Both the position numbers and the translations under genes were made by a program. Below are positions 27,807 to 36,609 of a stretch of 64,000 bases of DNA, piece by piece (the stretch's first letter is position 1; every line of letters begins with the position of its first letter). The DNA is from an uncultured Paracoccaceae bacterium (GTDB lineage Bacteria > Pseudomonadota > Alphaproteobacteria > Rhodobacterales > Rhodobacteraceae): the NCBI GenBank assembly GCA_937864535.1, contig CALMJS010000016.1:1-64000 (forward strand). Reading direction: 5' to 3'. The notes beneath the pieces are model-generated. The model had not been told where the DNA came from and made no database searches. It saw only the letters and a list, made by a program, of their open reading frames with translations.

Positions 27807-28425
27807 AGCTGCGGCTCGATTTGATCTGGTCCCATGCCCAGACGACCTCGGAGAGCTGCTCTTCTTGGCTGCGGTCCCCGCCGTTCATGTCGGGGTGCAG
27901 GACCTTGATCAGCGATTTGTAGATCTTGCGGATTTCTGCCTTGGTCATGGTGTCCTTGGCATCCAGAATCTCGATCGCCTTGCGTTCGGTCGGCGGCAGG
28001 CGGCGGCTGGCGCCGCTGGCTTTGCCGGGGTTGCGGGTGGCATTGCCGCCCAGCACTTCATGGGCATCATCAATGCCCAGACGGGCCCAAGCCCGCTCTT
28101 CGACCGTTTTCTTGAACGGTTTGGTTTCGCGTTCCCAGACCTTGTCCTTATTGGCCTGCGCGTTCATTTCCGCTTCGGTGGCATTTTCAAAGAAATTCCA
28201 CTTCAGGTTATATTCGCGCACGTGGTCTTTGCAGAACCAATAAAAATCATCCAGCACGTCCGGCGATTTTGGCGCACGGTATTGGCCGGAAAGCTCACAC
28301 CCGGGATGGTCACAGGCTCTGTTCGAGGTTTCGAATGCCCCGGACAGACCGCGGCGCCCCCGCGGATTTTTCTTTTTTGCGCCCGACACCGACATGTCGA
28401 AGCCAAAGGGATCACTCTTGGACAT
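27796..28425 (-). CDS. J-domain protein with N-terminal Cys/His cluster
   Basis: A 209-residue protein with a C-terminal J domain, containing the diagnostic HPD triad (residues 177-179) in IKVLHPDMNGGD, and therefore expected to stimulate an Hsp70 ATPase. The N-terminal part carries C38, H40, C43 and then C65 and H68, an arrangement that could bind zinc. The middle is charged and helical. Proteins with this layout are common in alphaproteobacteria as 'DnaJ domain' proteins of unknown client. The ATG is preceded by GAGG on its strand. The 3' end overlaps the convergent membrane-protein gene by 11 bp. Confidence 0.85.
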   Translation of the reverse strand: MSKSDPFGFDMSVSGAKKKNPRGRRGLSGAFETSNRACDHPGCELSGQYRAPKSPDVLDDFYWFCKDHVREYNLKWNFFENATEAEMNAQANKDKVWERETKPFKKTVEERAWARLGIDDAHEVLGGNATRNPGKASGASRRLPPTERKAIEILDAKDTMTKAEIRKIYKSLIKVLHPDMNGGDRSQEEQLSEVVWAWDQIKSSRSFKD

Positions 28426-28501
28426 AGTCACCTCATCTTCCCGACTCGGACGAGGCAGTTTAAAGCGTGGAGCGGCAGATTGAAGAGGGCGAGCGAAAAT
28501 A

Positions 28502-28756
28502 ATGGGGCTTGAAAAAGAAATCGAATCTCGATTGATCAGCGCGTTTGCGCCACAAACACTGATCGTGCAGGACGAGAGCGAAAAACACCGTGGCCATGCT
28601 GGATATCAGGACGGCGGCGAGAGCCATTGGCGCATCGTCATCGGGGCCGAGTCGTTGGCCGAAATGACCCGCATCGCCCGCCACCGCGCCATTCATGACG
28701 CGATCGGCAAAGACATCATCGGGCGTATCCACGCACTGGCGATTGAAATCGTCTGA
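28502..28756 (+). CDS. BolA family protein
   Basis: An 84-residue BolA-type protein with the family core SEKHRGHAGYQDGGESHWRIVI, including the histidine used with monothiol glutaredoxins to hold a [2Fe-2S] cluster, and a C-terminal helix IHALAIEI. It probably takes part in iron-sulfur trafficking or iron sensing. It is divergent from the J-domain gene, with a 76-bp gap between starts. Its stop abuts that of the convergent DUF4177-like gene. Confidence 0.9.
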   Translation: MGLEKEIESRLISAFAPQTLIVQDESEKHRGHAGYQDGGESHWRIVIGAESLAEMTRIARHRAIHDAIGKDIIGRIHALAIEIV

Positions 28757-29143
28757 TCACTCTTCGGTCGCGGGCTCGGCCTGCTGACCGTTTTTGTCGC
28801 GACCGCGCGTCAGAAGCGAAGGTTCGGCTGGCAGCGCCCGGCGTGGCTTTGCGCCGGTTTCCGGCTCTGGTGGCAGGTCCGGTTTTGTGTTGACCTCGGG
28901 CGTTGTCAGGGCCTCTTTGCGCGGGCGGCTGAACACCAGCACGGTGTGATAGACGGTGCTACGGCGAAACAGGCCCGTGCGCTCCTCGCTGGGCAACAGG
29001 TCGGCACGCACATAGGTCCAGCCATCGCGCCCCTGTTCGTTCAGAATATCCTGAAGTGTGTTGGCATAGCGCGTTTCGGCGTCCTTGATGCCTTTGGTGC
29101 GGTTGCTGCGGCGCGGGGCCGGAACGACGCGGTATTCGATCAT
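28757..29143 (-). CDS. DUF4177-like small protein
   Basis: A 128-residue protein whose N-terminal half (MIEYRVVPAPRR, then NEQGRDGWTYVRADLLPSEE) looks like the DUF4177 fold: a short beta-sheet domain with a central GWexv-type turn. The second half is a Pro/Glu/Lys-rich low-complexity tail. The function is unknown. The frame is open further upstream, but the family start fits ATG 29143. Confidence 0.65.
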   Translation of the reverse strand: MIEYRVVPAPRRSNRTKGIKDAETRYANTLQDILNEQGRDGWTYVRADLLPSEERTGLFRRSTVYHTVLVFSRPRKEALTTPEVNTKPDLPPEPETGAKPRRALPAEPSLLTRGRDKNGQQAEPATEE

Positions 29144-29212
29144 CTGGAGCAGGGCCTTTTGCTGGTTCGAACGGACCTTAGCAACCCGAGGCCGCATTTG
29201 CCAAGCCAACAA

Positions 29213-29238
29213 AAAAGGCGACCGAAAGGCCGCCTTTT
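29213..29238 (-). terminator. Intrinsic terminator after the cytochrome c gene
   Basis: The minus-strand RNA reads AAAAGGCGGCC-UUUC-GGUCGCCUUUU, a stem of about 11 pairs with one G.U, followed by more U. It lies 22 bp past the cytochrome stop. Confidence 0.75.
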
Positions 29239-29259
29239 GTAGTCTCAGATCCGCCCTGC

Positions 29260-29685
29260 TTAGTTCAGCGAGGCCAGATAGGCGGCGATATCGGCCGCAT
29301 CCTGTTCGTTGCGCAGCTTGAACGACATTTTCGACCGGGCGCGGTCATCGCTCAGCGTGCTGCGCAGCCATGCGGTCGGGTCCTGCATGTAGGCGATCAG
29401 CGCGGCTTCGTCGAACACGCCGCCAGCAGCACCAGCAGCAACGAGGCTATCGCCATATTTGTCGAACCCGGCTTCGGTACCGGCGGTGCGACCCACGACG
29501 CCGAACAGGTTCGGGCCGGTCTTGACGTTGGCGCGGCCAATGATGGCATTGCCCGAGGCATCCACGACCGCGTGGCAGGTGGTGCAATTGCGCTCGAATT
29601 TCGACTCGCCAGCGGCGGCGTCGCCTTCGGCCAGAACCGGCGAAGCCAGCAGGGCTACGAGGGTGGCGATCTTCATGGACTTCAT
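29260..29685 (-). CDS. Cytochrome c2-type periplasmic cytochrome
   Basis: A 141-residue exported class I cytochrome c. The signal peptide ends near residue 19 (SPVLA/EGD), haem attachment is C34-T-T-C37-H38, and the axial methionine lies in KMSFKL near residue 120. KTGPNLFGVVGRTAGT is the conserved c2/c550 segment. It should shuttle electrons in the periplasm between the bc1 complex and terminal oxidases. ATG 29685 is chosen because GGGAG lies 8 bases upstream; ATG 29676 is a weaker alternative. Confidence 0.9.
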   Translation of the reverse strand: MKSMKIATLVALLASPVLAEGDAAAGESKFERNCTTCHAVVDASGNAIIGRANVKTGPNLFGVVGRTAGTEAGFDKYGDSLVAAGAAGGVFDEAALIAYMQDPTAWLRSTLSDDRARSKMSFKLRNEQDAADIAAYLASLN

Positions 29686-29847
29686 GGAATGGCTCCCATT
29701 GGAATGACCCCGTTTCGGGGCGTGGTGTGGCTGGAACTTACTCCGAATGGATGAGCAGGGTAACCCCCTTGCGCCAATCCGTCGCGTGTCCTTTGGTCGA
29801 AGGGCTGGCTCTGGCAATCCGCGCCGAAATTTGGCACAGGGGGCATT

Positions 29848-30357
29848 ATGGATATGCGCATACCAGCCTGGTTAGACGGAACGCTTCAGCCGATGGACAA
29901 GCTGGAGGTGCATCGACGTGGCCTACGCCATCCGGCGATCAGCGTATTCATCATTGGGCCACAGGGAATTTTGCTCCAACGGCGGGCGGCGTCCAAATAC
30001 CACACGCCGGGTCTCTGGGCGAATACCTGCTGCACCCATCCGCATTGGGGCGAAGATCCTGCCGCCTGCGCCCTGCGCCGCTTGACCGAAGAGCTGGGCA
30101 TCACCAATCAGCCGCTGGAATGGCGGGAACAGGTGGAATACCGCGCCGACGTGGGCAACGGGTTGACCGAACACGAGGTGGTCGAGGTCTATGTCGGGCA
30201 GGGCGAACCGGTCGTCCGTATCAACCCCGACGAGGTCTGGGAAACCCGCTGGATGACGCTGGAGGCGCTGGAAACCGCGCTGGCCGATCAGCCAGAGCAG
30301 TTTACGCCGTGGCTGCGAATCTATCTATCCGAGCACAAGGCCGCGATTTTTCGCTGA
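29848..30357 (+). CDS. idi: Isopentenyl-diphosphate delta-isomerase, type I
   Basis: Nudix-fold enzyme converting IPP to DMAPP in isoprenoid synthesis. The 169 residues contain the catalytic cysteine segment NTCCTHPHWGED (C61/C62, with metal-ligand histidines H64 and H66), the nudix-like RRLTEELGI, and the second catalytic glutamate region GLTEHEVVEVY. AGGGGGC precedes the ATG. Type I Idi is common in carotenoid- or bacteriochlorophyll-forming Rhodobacteraceae, but no such genes are in this window. Confidence 0.93.
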   Translation: MDMRIPAWLDGTLQPMDKLEVHRRGLRHPAISVFIIGPQGILLQRRAASKYHTPGLWANTCCTHPHWGEDPAACALRRLTEELGITNQPLEWREQVEYRADVGNGLTEHEVVEVYVGQGEPVVRINPDEVWETRWMTLEALETALADQPEQFTPWLRIYLSEHKAAIFR

Positions 30358-30426
30358 CTCCGGCAAATATATATTGAAATTAGAATGTGTTTTCCTTAGG
30401 TCGGATGGACCAGTTTGGAGGAGACC

Positions 30427-31032
30427 ATGTCGATGTCGCGTTCCCTGACCTTTTTTGCCGGTGTAGCCAGTGCTGCGGCGATTGGCGCTGTGATTTGGTC
30501 TGTTGGGCCGTCGTTTGGCTGGGCCCAGGGGATGATGCAAGGGATGGACCATTCGGCCATGCATGCACAGATGCACGGCGCGGACGGGGCAGGTCATGAT
30601 ATGACGAATATGCCGGGCCTGCGCGGTCTGGATGCCACCGCCGAAGAGAGCGCGGAACTGGCCGTGATGTTCAACAATTTCACCACGCTGACCCGAACGG
30701 TCGAGGAATTGCCGAACGGCATTCGGACGGTGACCGCGTCGTCCGATCCCGAGGTGATGGCCGCGTTGACCAGTCACGTCGCGGGAATGATTGGCCGGGT
30801 CCAAGAGGGGCGCGATCCGCAGATCATGATCCAGAGCCCGACCTTGGACATCTTCTTTGAGCGGCCAGAGGCGATCACGACCGAAATCGAGATGACCGAC
30901 GAGGGAATCGTCGTGATCCAGACCTCTGAGGACCCGGAGATGGTTGCTGCGCTGCATACCCACGCAGGCGAAGTCAGCGCCATGGCCGAAAGGGGCATGG
31001 ACGCTGTGCATGAAATGATGATGACCCGCTGA
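30427..31032 (+). CDS. Met/His-rich exported or membrane-anchored protein
   Basis: A 201-residue protein with an N-terminal hydrophobic segment (residues about 7-26, TFFAGVASAAAIGAVIWSV) that is either a signal or an anchor. A Met/His cluster follows (GMMQGMDHSAMHAQMHG, residues about 35-52), resembling copper-binding segments of CopM- or PcoC-type proteins. The rest is two related helical/beta blocks, each with DPEVMAAL- or DPEMVAAL-type motifs, suggesting an internal duplication. A strong GGAGG precedes the ATG. A periplasmic copper-binding or chaperone role is a guess from composition. Confidence 0.75.
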   Translation: MSMSRSLTFFAGVASAAAIGAVIWSVGPSFGWAQGMMQGMDHSAMHAQMHGADGAGHDMTNMPGLRGLDATAEESAELAVMFNNFTTLTRTVEELPNGIRTVTASSDPEVMAALTSHVAGMIGRVQEGRDPQIMIQSPTLDIFFERPEAITTEIEMTDEGIVVIQTSEDPEMVAALHTHAGEVSAMAERGMDAVHEMMMTR

Positions 31033-31593
31033 TCAGGCGGTTTCTGCTTGGTGCTTGGCGATCATGGCCTGTGCCGCGCCGACCAGTGACTGGCGCACCT
31101 GACCAAAGGTAAAGCGTTCCCCGCTCGATAGCCGTTTGTGGATGGCGTCGATGGGGAAGGCTTTCATGTCGAGTTCGCCTTTGGTGGGGTCATGGATCAC
31201 CAGTGCTGTACCCTGCGCATCGCGATAAAACCCCCACTGCCAGCCCAGATCGCTGGCCATTGCATCGCCGAACAGGATGCCCGCCGCGGTAGACAGCGAC
31301 GTTTTCTCGCCCGTGATGATGCTCATAGCCACCATTTCGTCGAGGCCATGGAGGATGCTGTCGTGGTCGACATCTTTCGAGAGCCCGGTCGCAGCCAGAC
31401 CGCCGATGATCATCTGGCGCAGGTCTTCCATCTGTTGGACGACCGTCGGTTCGAGAGGTGTGACGCCGGGCTGGATCGTCGCCGCCGGTTCAGATTCTAC
31501 CACCGGCGTGGGCCGGCTTGGCGCGATTGCGGGCTGGACTGAGGGCTTAGGCGATAGGCCAATTAGGGAAAGCGCGCGTTTGATAAGGGACAT
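31033..31593 (-). CDS. Unknown protein, possible DUF3806-like domain
   Basis: A 186-residue protein with an N-terminal Pro-rich stretch (about 15-50) followed by a folded domain with ILFGDAMASDLGWQWGFYRDAQGTALVIHD. This resembles the DUF3806 pattern (G-x-W-x-W...G..L.I.D). The role is unknown. It is convergent with the Met/His-rich protein gene (stops adjacent) and lies 5 bp downstream of the PACE-type gene on the same strand, so the two minus-strand genes probably form an operon. Confidence 0.65.
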   Translation of the reverse strand: MSLIKRALSLIGLSPKPSVQPAIAPSRPTPVVESEPAATIQPGVTPLEPTVVQQMEDLRQMIIGGLAATGLSKDVDHDSILHGLDEMVAMSIITGEKTSLSTAAGILFGDAMASDLGWQWGFYRDAQGTALVIHDPTKGELDMKAFPIDAIHKRLSSGERFTFGQVRQSLVGAAQAMIAKHQAETA

Positions 31594-31598
31594 GATGA

Positions 31599-32015
31599 TC
31601 AAGACTTTGGCAGGGGAAATACCACGTCATATAGCCAGTTAAAGCAAAACGCGTAAATCAGATAGAAGGCTGAAAACGACAGGTCCATCGCCGCCGATTG
31701 GGCAAAGGGCGCGTCCAGGTACCAAATGATAAACGGCACGAGGATCAGGAACAGTCCGGCCTCGAACAGGATGGCATGCACAATTCTGATCTGCACGGTC
31801 TTGGTCAGGGTGCCGCGCCAACGCAGCATCGCGTGATCAAAGCCCCAGTTGTAGACATAGTTAAACCCCATCGCGATGGTCGCGCTGACCACGGTCACGA
31901 TGCCGATCTGGTCTAACGGATGGTCGAACACCCATGCGCCCAAGGGGGTGATGATCAACAGCGCAATGATCTCGAAACTGAGAGCATGGCGAATACGGTC
32001 GGCGGGGGTGCGCAT
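31599..32015 (-). CDS. PACE-family (AceI-like) multidrug efflux protein
   Basis: A 138-residue, four-helix membrane protein made of two tandem bacterial transmembrane pair units. The family landmark RIRHALSFEIIAL is at residues 7-19 and includes the conserved membrane glutamate E15. The second unit starts with RIVHAILFEAGLF, a matching repeat. Known PACE members export biocides such as chlorhexidine or short diamines; the native substrate here is unknown. GAGG precedes ATG 32015. The gatB terminator overlaps its 5' leader. Confidence 0.85.
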   Translation of the reverse strand: MRTPADRIRHALSFEIIALLIITPLGAWVFDHPLDQIGIVTVVSATIAMGFNYVYNWGFDHAMLRWRGTLTKTVQIRIVHAILFEAGLFLILVPFIIWYLDAPFAQSAAMDLSFSAFYLIYAFCFNWLYDVVFPLPKS

Positions 32016-32032
32016 CAATTACCTCAATGAAA

Positions 32033-32056
32033 AACGGCGACCCGCAGGCCGCCGTT
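32033..32056 (-). terminator. Intrinsic terminator after gatB
   Basis: The minus-strand RNA reads AACGGCGGCC-UGCG-GGUCGCCGUU, with one G.U pair, followed by TTTTCATT. It lies 23 bp downstream of the gatB stop and just ahead of the PACE-type gene's ribosome-binding site. Confidence 0.75.
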
Positions 32057-32078
32057 CAAAATAAATCATCGGCTTTGG

Positions 32079-33590
32079 TCAGAGGCCAAGCTTTTTCATC
32101 ACCAGATCGTTCACGGCGGCGGGGTTTGCCTTGCCGCCGGTGGACTTCATCACCTGACCGACGAACCAGCCCGCCAGTTTCGGGTTCTGCTTGGCCTTTT
32201 CGACCTGCGCAGGGTTGCCCGCGATCACTTCGTCAACCGCGGCTTCGATAGCGCCGGTGTCGGTGACCTGCTTCATCCCGCGTTCTTCGACGATGGCTTC
32301 TGGGTTGCCGCCTTCGGTGTAGACGATTTCGAACAGGTCCTTGGCGATTTTGCCGGAAATGTCGCCCTTGGTGATCAGGCCGACGATCTGACCCAGTTGT
32401 TCGGGCGAAACGGGGCTGTCCTCGATGGATTTGTCGTCCTTTTTCAGGCGGCCAAACAGTTCGTTGATCACCCAGTTTGCCGACAGTTTGCCGTCGCGGC
32501 CCTCGGCCACTTTTTCGAAATACTCGGCATTGGCGACCTCGGCGGTCAGAACGCTGGCGTCATAGTCCGACAAGCCCATGTCGGCCATGAACCGCGCCTT
32601 CTTGGCGTCGGGCAGTTCGGGCAGGGCGGCGGCGATATCATCGACCCAAGCCTGTTCGATTTCCAGCGGCAAGAGGTCGGGATCGGGGAAGTAGCGGTAA
32701 TCATGCGCCTCTTCCTTGGACCGCATAGAACGGGTTTCGTTCTTGTCGGGATCGTAGAGACGGGTTTCCTGGGTCACGGACCCGCCATCCTCAAGGAGGG
32801 CGATCTGGCGGCGTGCCTCGTATTCGATGGCGGCCTGAATGAACCGCATCGAGTTCATGTTCTTGATCTCGCAGCGCGTGCCAAGGTGGCCAAAATCGCC
32901 GGTTTCCATGAACCGTTCATAGGCGCCCGGTTTGCAGACCGACACGTTCACGTCGGCGCGCAGGTTGCCGTTCTGCATGTTGCCGTCGCAGGTGCCAAGG
33001 TAGCGCATGATCTGGCGCAGTTTGCCGACATAGGCGGCGGCCTCTTCGGGGCCGCGGATGTCGGGGCGCGACACGATTTCCATCAGGGCGACGCCCGTGC
33101 GGTTGAGATCGACAAAGGACATATGCGGGTCCATGTCGTGGATCGATTTGCCCGCATCCTGTTCAAGGTGGATGCGTTCGATGCGGACACGGCGGGCAAT
33201 GCCATTGCCCATTTCCACGATGACTTCGCCTTCGCCGACAATGGGATGGTAAAGCTGGGAAATCTGGTAACCCTGCGGCAGGTCGGGGTAGAAATAGTTC
33301 TTGCGGTCAAAGGCGGACCACAGGTTGATCTGCGCCTTGATCCCCAGACCAGTACGGACGGCCTGCGCCACGCATTCTTCGTTGATGACCGGCAACATAC
33401 CGGGCATGCCCGCGTCCACAAAGGCCACGTTCGAGTTCGGCTCGGCCCCGAACTGGGTCGAAGCGCCCGAGAACAGTTTGGCCTTGGTGGCGACCTGGGC
33501 ATGGATCTCCATGCCGATTACCAGTTCCCAATCGCCCGTCGCGCCGGCGATGATCTTGGGTTTGGGGGTGTCAAAGGTCAGATCGAGCAT
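32079..33590 (-). CDS. gatB: Aspartyl/glutamyl-tRNA(Asn/Gln) amidotransferase subunit B
   Basis: Subunit of GatCAB, which converts mischarged Glu-tRNA(Gln) or Asp-tRNA(Asn) to the amide forms. The 503 residues contain the GatB core [12 protein letters not shown] at about 20-31, the kinase motif [27 protein letters not shown], and the C-terminal YqeY/tail domain ending [15 protein letters not shown] 33590 matches the family start; the open frame further upstream crosses a repeated intergenic element. gatC and gatA are elsewhere. Confidence 0.96.
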   Translation of the reverse strand: MLDLTFDTPKPKIIAGATGDWELVIGMEIHAQVATKAKLFSGASTQFGAEPNSNVAFVDAGMPGMLPVINEECVAQAVRTGLGIKAQINLWSAFDRKNYFYPDLPQGYQISQLYHPIVGEGEVIVEMGNGIARRVRIERIHLEQDAGKSIHDMDPHMSFVDLNRTGVALMEIVSRPDIRGPEEAAAYVGKLRQIMRYLGTCDGNMQNGNLRADVNVSVCKPGAYERFMETGDFGHLGTRCEIKNMNSMRFIQAAIEYEARRQIALLEDGGSVTQETRLYDPDKNETRSMRSKEEAHDYRYFPDPDLLPLEIEQAWVDDIAAALPELPDAKKARFMADMGLSDYDASVLTAEVANAEYFEKVAEGRDGKLSANWVINELFGRLKKDDKSIEDSPVSPEQLGQIVGLITKGDISGKIAKDLFEIVYTEGGNPEAIVEERGMKQVTDTGAIEAAVDEVIAGNPAQVEKAKQNPKLAGWFVGQVMKSTGGKANPAAVNDLVMKKLGL

Positions 33591-33678
33591 GGTTGGTTCC
33601 CTTACCGCATCGCCCCCTCTTAGGGTTTTGAGGCGGGCGCGGCAAGGGGGCCGGGGGTTTTGGTGGTGCCCGAAGAGG

Positions 33679-33728
33679 ATCGCCCTGACGGGCGATGCCG
33701 CTGGCAGAGGTATTTGGGGAAAGATGAA
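33679..33728 (+). repeat. Composite hairpin + GAGGTATTT-GGGGAAAGATGAA element, copy B
   Basis: ATCGCCC-TGAC-GGGCGAT (33679-33696) is followed by GCAGAGGTATTTGGGGAAAGATGAA. The second palindrome is degenerate in this copy (GCCGCTGGCAGAGG). It lies between the divergent gatB and hisC-like genes, where no terminator is needed, so termination cannot be the only reason the element is kept. Confidence 0.65.
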
Positions 33729-33789
33729 AGGCAGGGGCGGCACCGACGGGGGGCTTGATCGGGGTGAGATGGCGGGATTAAGTCAGTGC

Positions 33790-34908
33790 ATGATGGAAAA
33801 CGATCCCCGATTGACTGCTCTCGTTGCTGGCCTGCCAGCCACTGTTCCCTTTGTCGGCCCCGAAGCGCAGGAGCGCCGGATGGGACGGAGGTTCGACGCG
33901 CGGCTGGGGGCGAATGAAAACGTGTTCGGTCCCTCGCCCAAGGCGATTGCCGCGATGCAGTCGGCGGCGTCAGGGGCGTGGATGTACGGCGATCCGGAGG
34001 CGCACGAGTTGCGTGGCGCGATTGCGGCGCTGCATGGTGTCGATCCGGCCCATGTCATGGTCGGCGAGGGGATCGACGGGTTGCTGGGGCTGCTGGTGCG
34101 GATGCTGGTCGCGCCCGGCGATGCGGTGGTGACCTCCGAAGGGGCCTATCCGACGTTCAATTTCCATGTCGCCGGCTTTGGCGGTGTTCTGCACAAAGTG
34201 CCCTATCTCGGGGATTACGAGGACCCCGATGCCCTGATTGCCAAGGCCGCCGAGGTCAGGGCGAAGCTGATCTACATTGCAAACCCCGACAATCCGATGG
34301 GCACCTATCACAAGGCGGAGGTCATCACCCGGATGATCGAGGCTGTGCCTGCAGGGGCGCTGTTGATCCTGGATGAGGCCTATATCGATCTGGCCCCGCA
34401 AGACGCGGTTCCGCAGATTGATCCGCGCGAGGCCCGGGTGATCCGTATGCGGACCTTTAGCAAGGCGCACGGGCTGGCGGGGGCGCGGGTGGGCTATGCG
34501 CTGGGGCCGGTGTCGGTGATTTCGGCCTTTGACCGGGTGCGCAACCATTTCGGGATGAGTCGGGCGAGCCATATCGGGGCCCTGGCCGCGCTGCAAGATA
34601 GCGCGTGGCTGGCGCATGTTCGTGCTGAGGTTGCCACTGCGCGGGCAGAGATTGCGCGGATTGCAGTAGGAAACGGTCTGTCGGTGGTACCCTCCGCGAC
34701 GAATTTTGTCTGTATCGACTGTGGCCGCGACGGGGATTTTGCCCGGCGGGTGCTGGCGTCGCTGGTGGCGCAGGGGGTGTTCGTGCGCATGCCGTTTGTC
34801 GCGCCGCAAGACCGCTGTATTCGTGTGAGCTGTGGTCGGCCAGAGGATTTGGCGGTGCTGGCAGCGGCCTTGCCCAAGGCGCTGAAGGCGGTGGACACAG
34901 GGGTGTGA
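33790..34908 (+). CDS. HisC-like PLP-dependent aminotransferase (fold type I)
   Basis: A 372-residue class I/II aminotransferase of the histidinol-phosphate/aromatic group. Visible landmarks are [18 protein letters not shown] near the N-terminus, the NPDNPMGT loop, ILDEAYIDL with the PLP-interacting Asp and Tyr, the Schiff-base lysine in [16 protein letters not shown], and the C-terminal arginine in [11 protein letters not shown]. It could serve histidine or aromatic amino-acid synthesis; it is far from his genes. The start is uncertain: ATG 33769, 33790 and 33793 are all in frame. Confidence 0.85.
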   Translation: MMENDPRLTALVAGLPATVPFVGPEAQERRMGRRFDARLGANENVFGPSPKAIAAMQSAASGAWMYGDPEAHELRGAIAALHGVDPAHVMVGEGIDGLLGLLVRMLVAPGDAVVTSEGAYPTFNFHVAGFGGVLHKVPYLGDYEDPDALIAKAAEVRAKLIYIANPDNPMGTYHKAEVITRMIEAVPAGALLILDEAYIDLAPQDAVPQIDPREARVIRMRTFSKAHGLAGARVGYALGPVSVISAFDRVRNHFGMSRASHIGALAALQDSAWLAHVRAEVATARAEIARIAVGNGLSVVPSATNFVCIDCGRDGDFARRVLASLVAQGVFVRMPFVAPQDRCIRVSCGRPEDLAVLAAALPKALKAVDTGV

Positions 34909-34963
34909 TTTTGCAGTCCCGCGCGTTGGCGACAGTCTCTGGCCAGATCAACCAAAGGACACC

Positions 34964-35308
34964 ATGATGCTCCGCCAAATCGCCGCTGCCACTGTCGCAG
35001 CGTTCGTTACTGTGACTGCCGCGCCCGTTTTCGCCCAGGATCATTCGGGCCATGCGATGGCCAGCCCGTTCGCAGACATCAACGCCGCGATGCACGCGGG
35101 GATGAGCCAGCCGAGCACGGGCGACCTTGACGCCGATTTTGCCATTGCGATGATCGCGCACCACGAAGGCGCGGTGGCGATGGCCAAGCTGCTGTTGGAG
35201 CAGGGGGGCGATGATCCGGAGATGATCGCCCTTGCGCAGCAGATCATTGCCGCGCAAGAGCCCGAGATTGCCCAGATGAAGGCTTGGCTGGCCGCGAACG
35301 GTTACTGA
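34964..35308 (+). CDS. Exported DUF305 (CopM-like) protein
   Basis: A 114-residue periplasmic protein with a Sec signal ending near PVFA/QD (residue 24) and one DUF305 domain. The diagnostic [22 protein letters not shown] has the paired histidines H66/H67 and a following [19 protein letters not shown] helix. A short His/Met motif (DHSGHAM) opens the mature chain. Related proteins bind copper or silver in the periplasm. It is the second small Met/His protein in this region. Confidence 0.85.
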   Translation: MMLRQIAAATVAAFVTVTAAPVFAQDHSGHAMASPFADINAAMHAGMSQPSTGDLDADFAIAMIAHHEGAVAMAKLLLEQGGDDPEMIALAQQIIAAQEPEIAQMKAWLAANGY

Positions 35309-36487
35309 TCAGCGGGCCATCACCTGTGCGGCGGCGGTCAGCGCTCCTGTCCCGTGCGGGATTTTCAGGGAGGTGAGGCCTGCGTCGATTGCCCCCAGAA
35401 CGCCCATCACCATATGGGCGTTCACGTGCCCCATGTGGCCGATCCGGAACCATGCCGAGGTCGGTTCCCGCCCAAGCCCGATGCCCAGCGTCACGCCTGT
35501 CTGTTGTTCGCACCAATGGCGCAGCCGGTCCGCGTCATTGCCGCCAAGGTAGATCGACGTGACCGAGTGGCTGCGATAGGCCGGATCGGTCATGTTCAGG
35601 CGCATTTGCCCGCCGTTCCCCCATGCCTCGACCGCAGTCCAGACCATCCGGGCCAGAACGCTGTGTCGGGTCCAGACGTTGTCCAGCCCCTCGGCAAACA
35701 GGATGTCGAGGGCGGCCCGCAGGGCGTAGAGGTGGTGGGTCGGCGCGGTGCCATCAAAGTATTCGTAATATTGCACGGGGTTGGCGCGGGGCGTCCAGTC
35801 CCAATACCGGCTGGCCAGATCGGCGGTTTTGCGGGCATGGGCGGCGCGATCGTTGAACCAGACAAACCCGAGGCCCGGCGGGGTCATCAGGCCCTTTTGG
35901 CTGGCGGCGATGGTCACATCGGCCCCCCAGTCGTCCATCCGGTATTCATCGCAGCCCAGCGAGGCGATGCAATCGACCATCAACAGGGCGGGGTGGCCTG
36001 CGGCATCGATGGCCCGGCGGACGGCGTGGATATCGTTGCGAATCCCGGTCGAGGTATCGACCTGCACCAGCGCGACAGCCTTGATGCTGTGATCCTTGTC
36101 GGCGATCAGGGCCTCCTGGATGCGGGCGGGATCGACGGTGATCTCTTGGCCGTGGTCAAGGAGGGTCACGTCGAGATGGAGCCCGCGCGCCATATCGGCC
36201 CAGCCGAGGCCGAAGCGTCCATTGGCGGGGACCAGCACCCTGTCGCCGCGCGACAGGACGTTGCTGAGGGCAGCCTCCCAGACGGCATGGCCGTTGCCGA
36301 TGTAGATTGCCACATGGCCTTGGGTGCCTGCGACCCGTTTGAGGTCGGGGATCAGGCTGGCGGTGACGTCATGCAGTTCGCCCTCATAGATATTCGGCGC
36401 GGGCCGCATCATGGCGCGGATGACCGCGTCGGGCATGACCGAAGGACCGGGAATGGCCAGATAGGGGCGACCGTTGGAAAGCGACAT
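35309..36487 (-). CDS. Class V aminotransferase (serine/alanine--glyoxylate type)
   Basis: A 392-residue PLP enzyme of the alanine-glyoxylate / serine-glyoxylate aminotransferase group. It has PGPSVMPDAVIRAM at the N-terminus, GNGHAVWEAALSNVL (cofactor phosphate region), VDCIASLGCDEYRMDDWGADV, and the Schiff-base lysine in ASQKGLMTPPGLGFV. It probably uses glyoxylate as amino acceptor; the amino donor is undetermined. The stop abuts that of the convergent DUF305 gene. ATG 36487 is chosen because the family start follows it. Confidence 0.87.
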   Translation of the reverse strand: MSLSNGRPYLAIPGPSVMPDAVIRAMMRPAPNIYEGELHDVTASLIPDLKRVAGTQGHVAIYIGNGHAVWEAALSNVLSRGDRVLVPANGRFGLGWADMARGLHLDVTLLDHGQEITVDPARIQEALIADKDHSIKAVALVQVDTSTGIRNDIHAVRRAIDAAGHPALLMVDCIASLGCDEYRMDDWGADVTIAASQKGLMTPPGLGFVWFNDRAAHARKTADLASRYWDWTPRANPVQYYEYFDGTAPTHHLYALRAALDILFAEGLDNVWTRHSVLARMVWTAVEAWGNGGQMRLNMTDPAYRSHSVTSIYLGGNDADRLRHWCEQQTGVTLGIGLGREPTSAWFRIGHMGHVNAHMVMGVLGAIDAGLTSLKIPHGTGALTAAAQVMAR

Positions 36488-36609
36488 TTTGACTACCTGT
36501 TCAATTTCGTGCCGACCGTAGCCCATGCACGGGCGGCGTCAATCGCGGATGGCTTTCCTTGGCCAAGGATTGCCGATATTTGAAGCGGCAAGACACGAAA
36601 GGACCTCGG

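Noticed and set aside
30427-35308. A dedicated copper-resistance operon spanning the Met/His-rich and DUF305 genes
   Set aside because: The two genes are 4 kb apart with gatB and other unrelated genes between them, on mixed strands.
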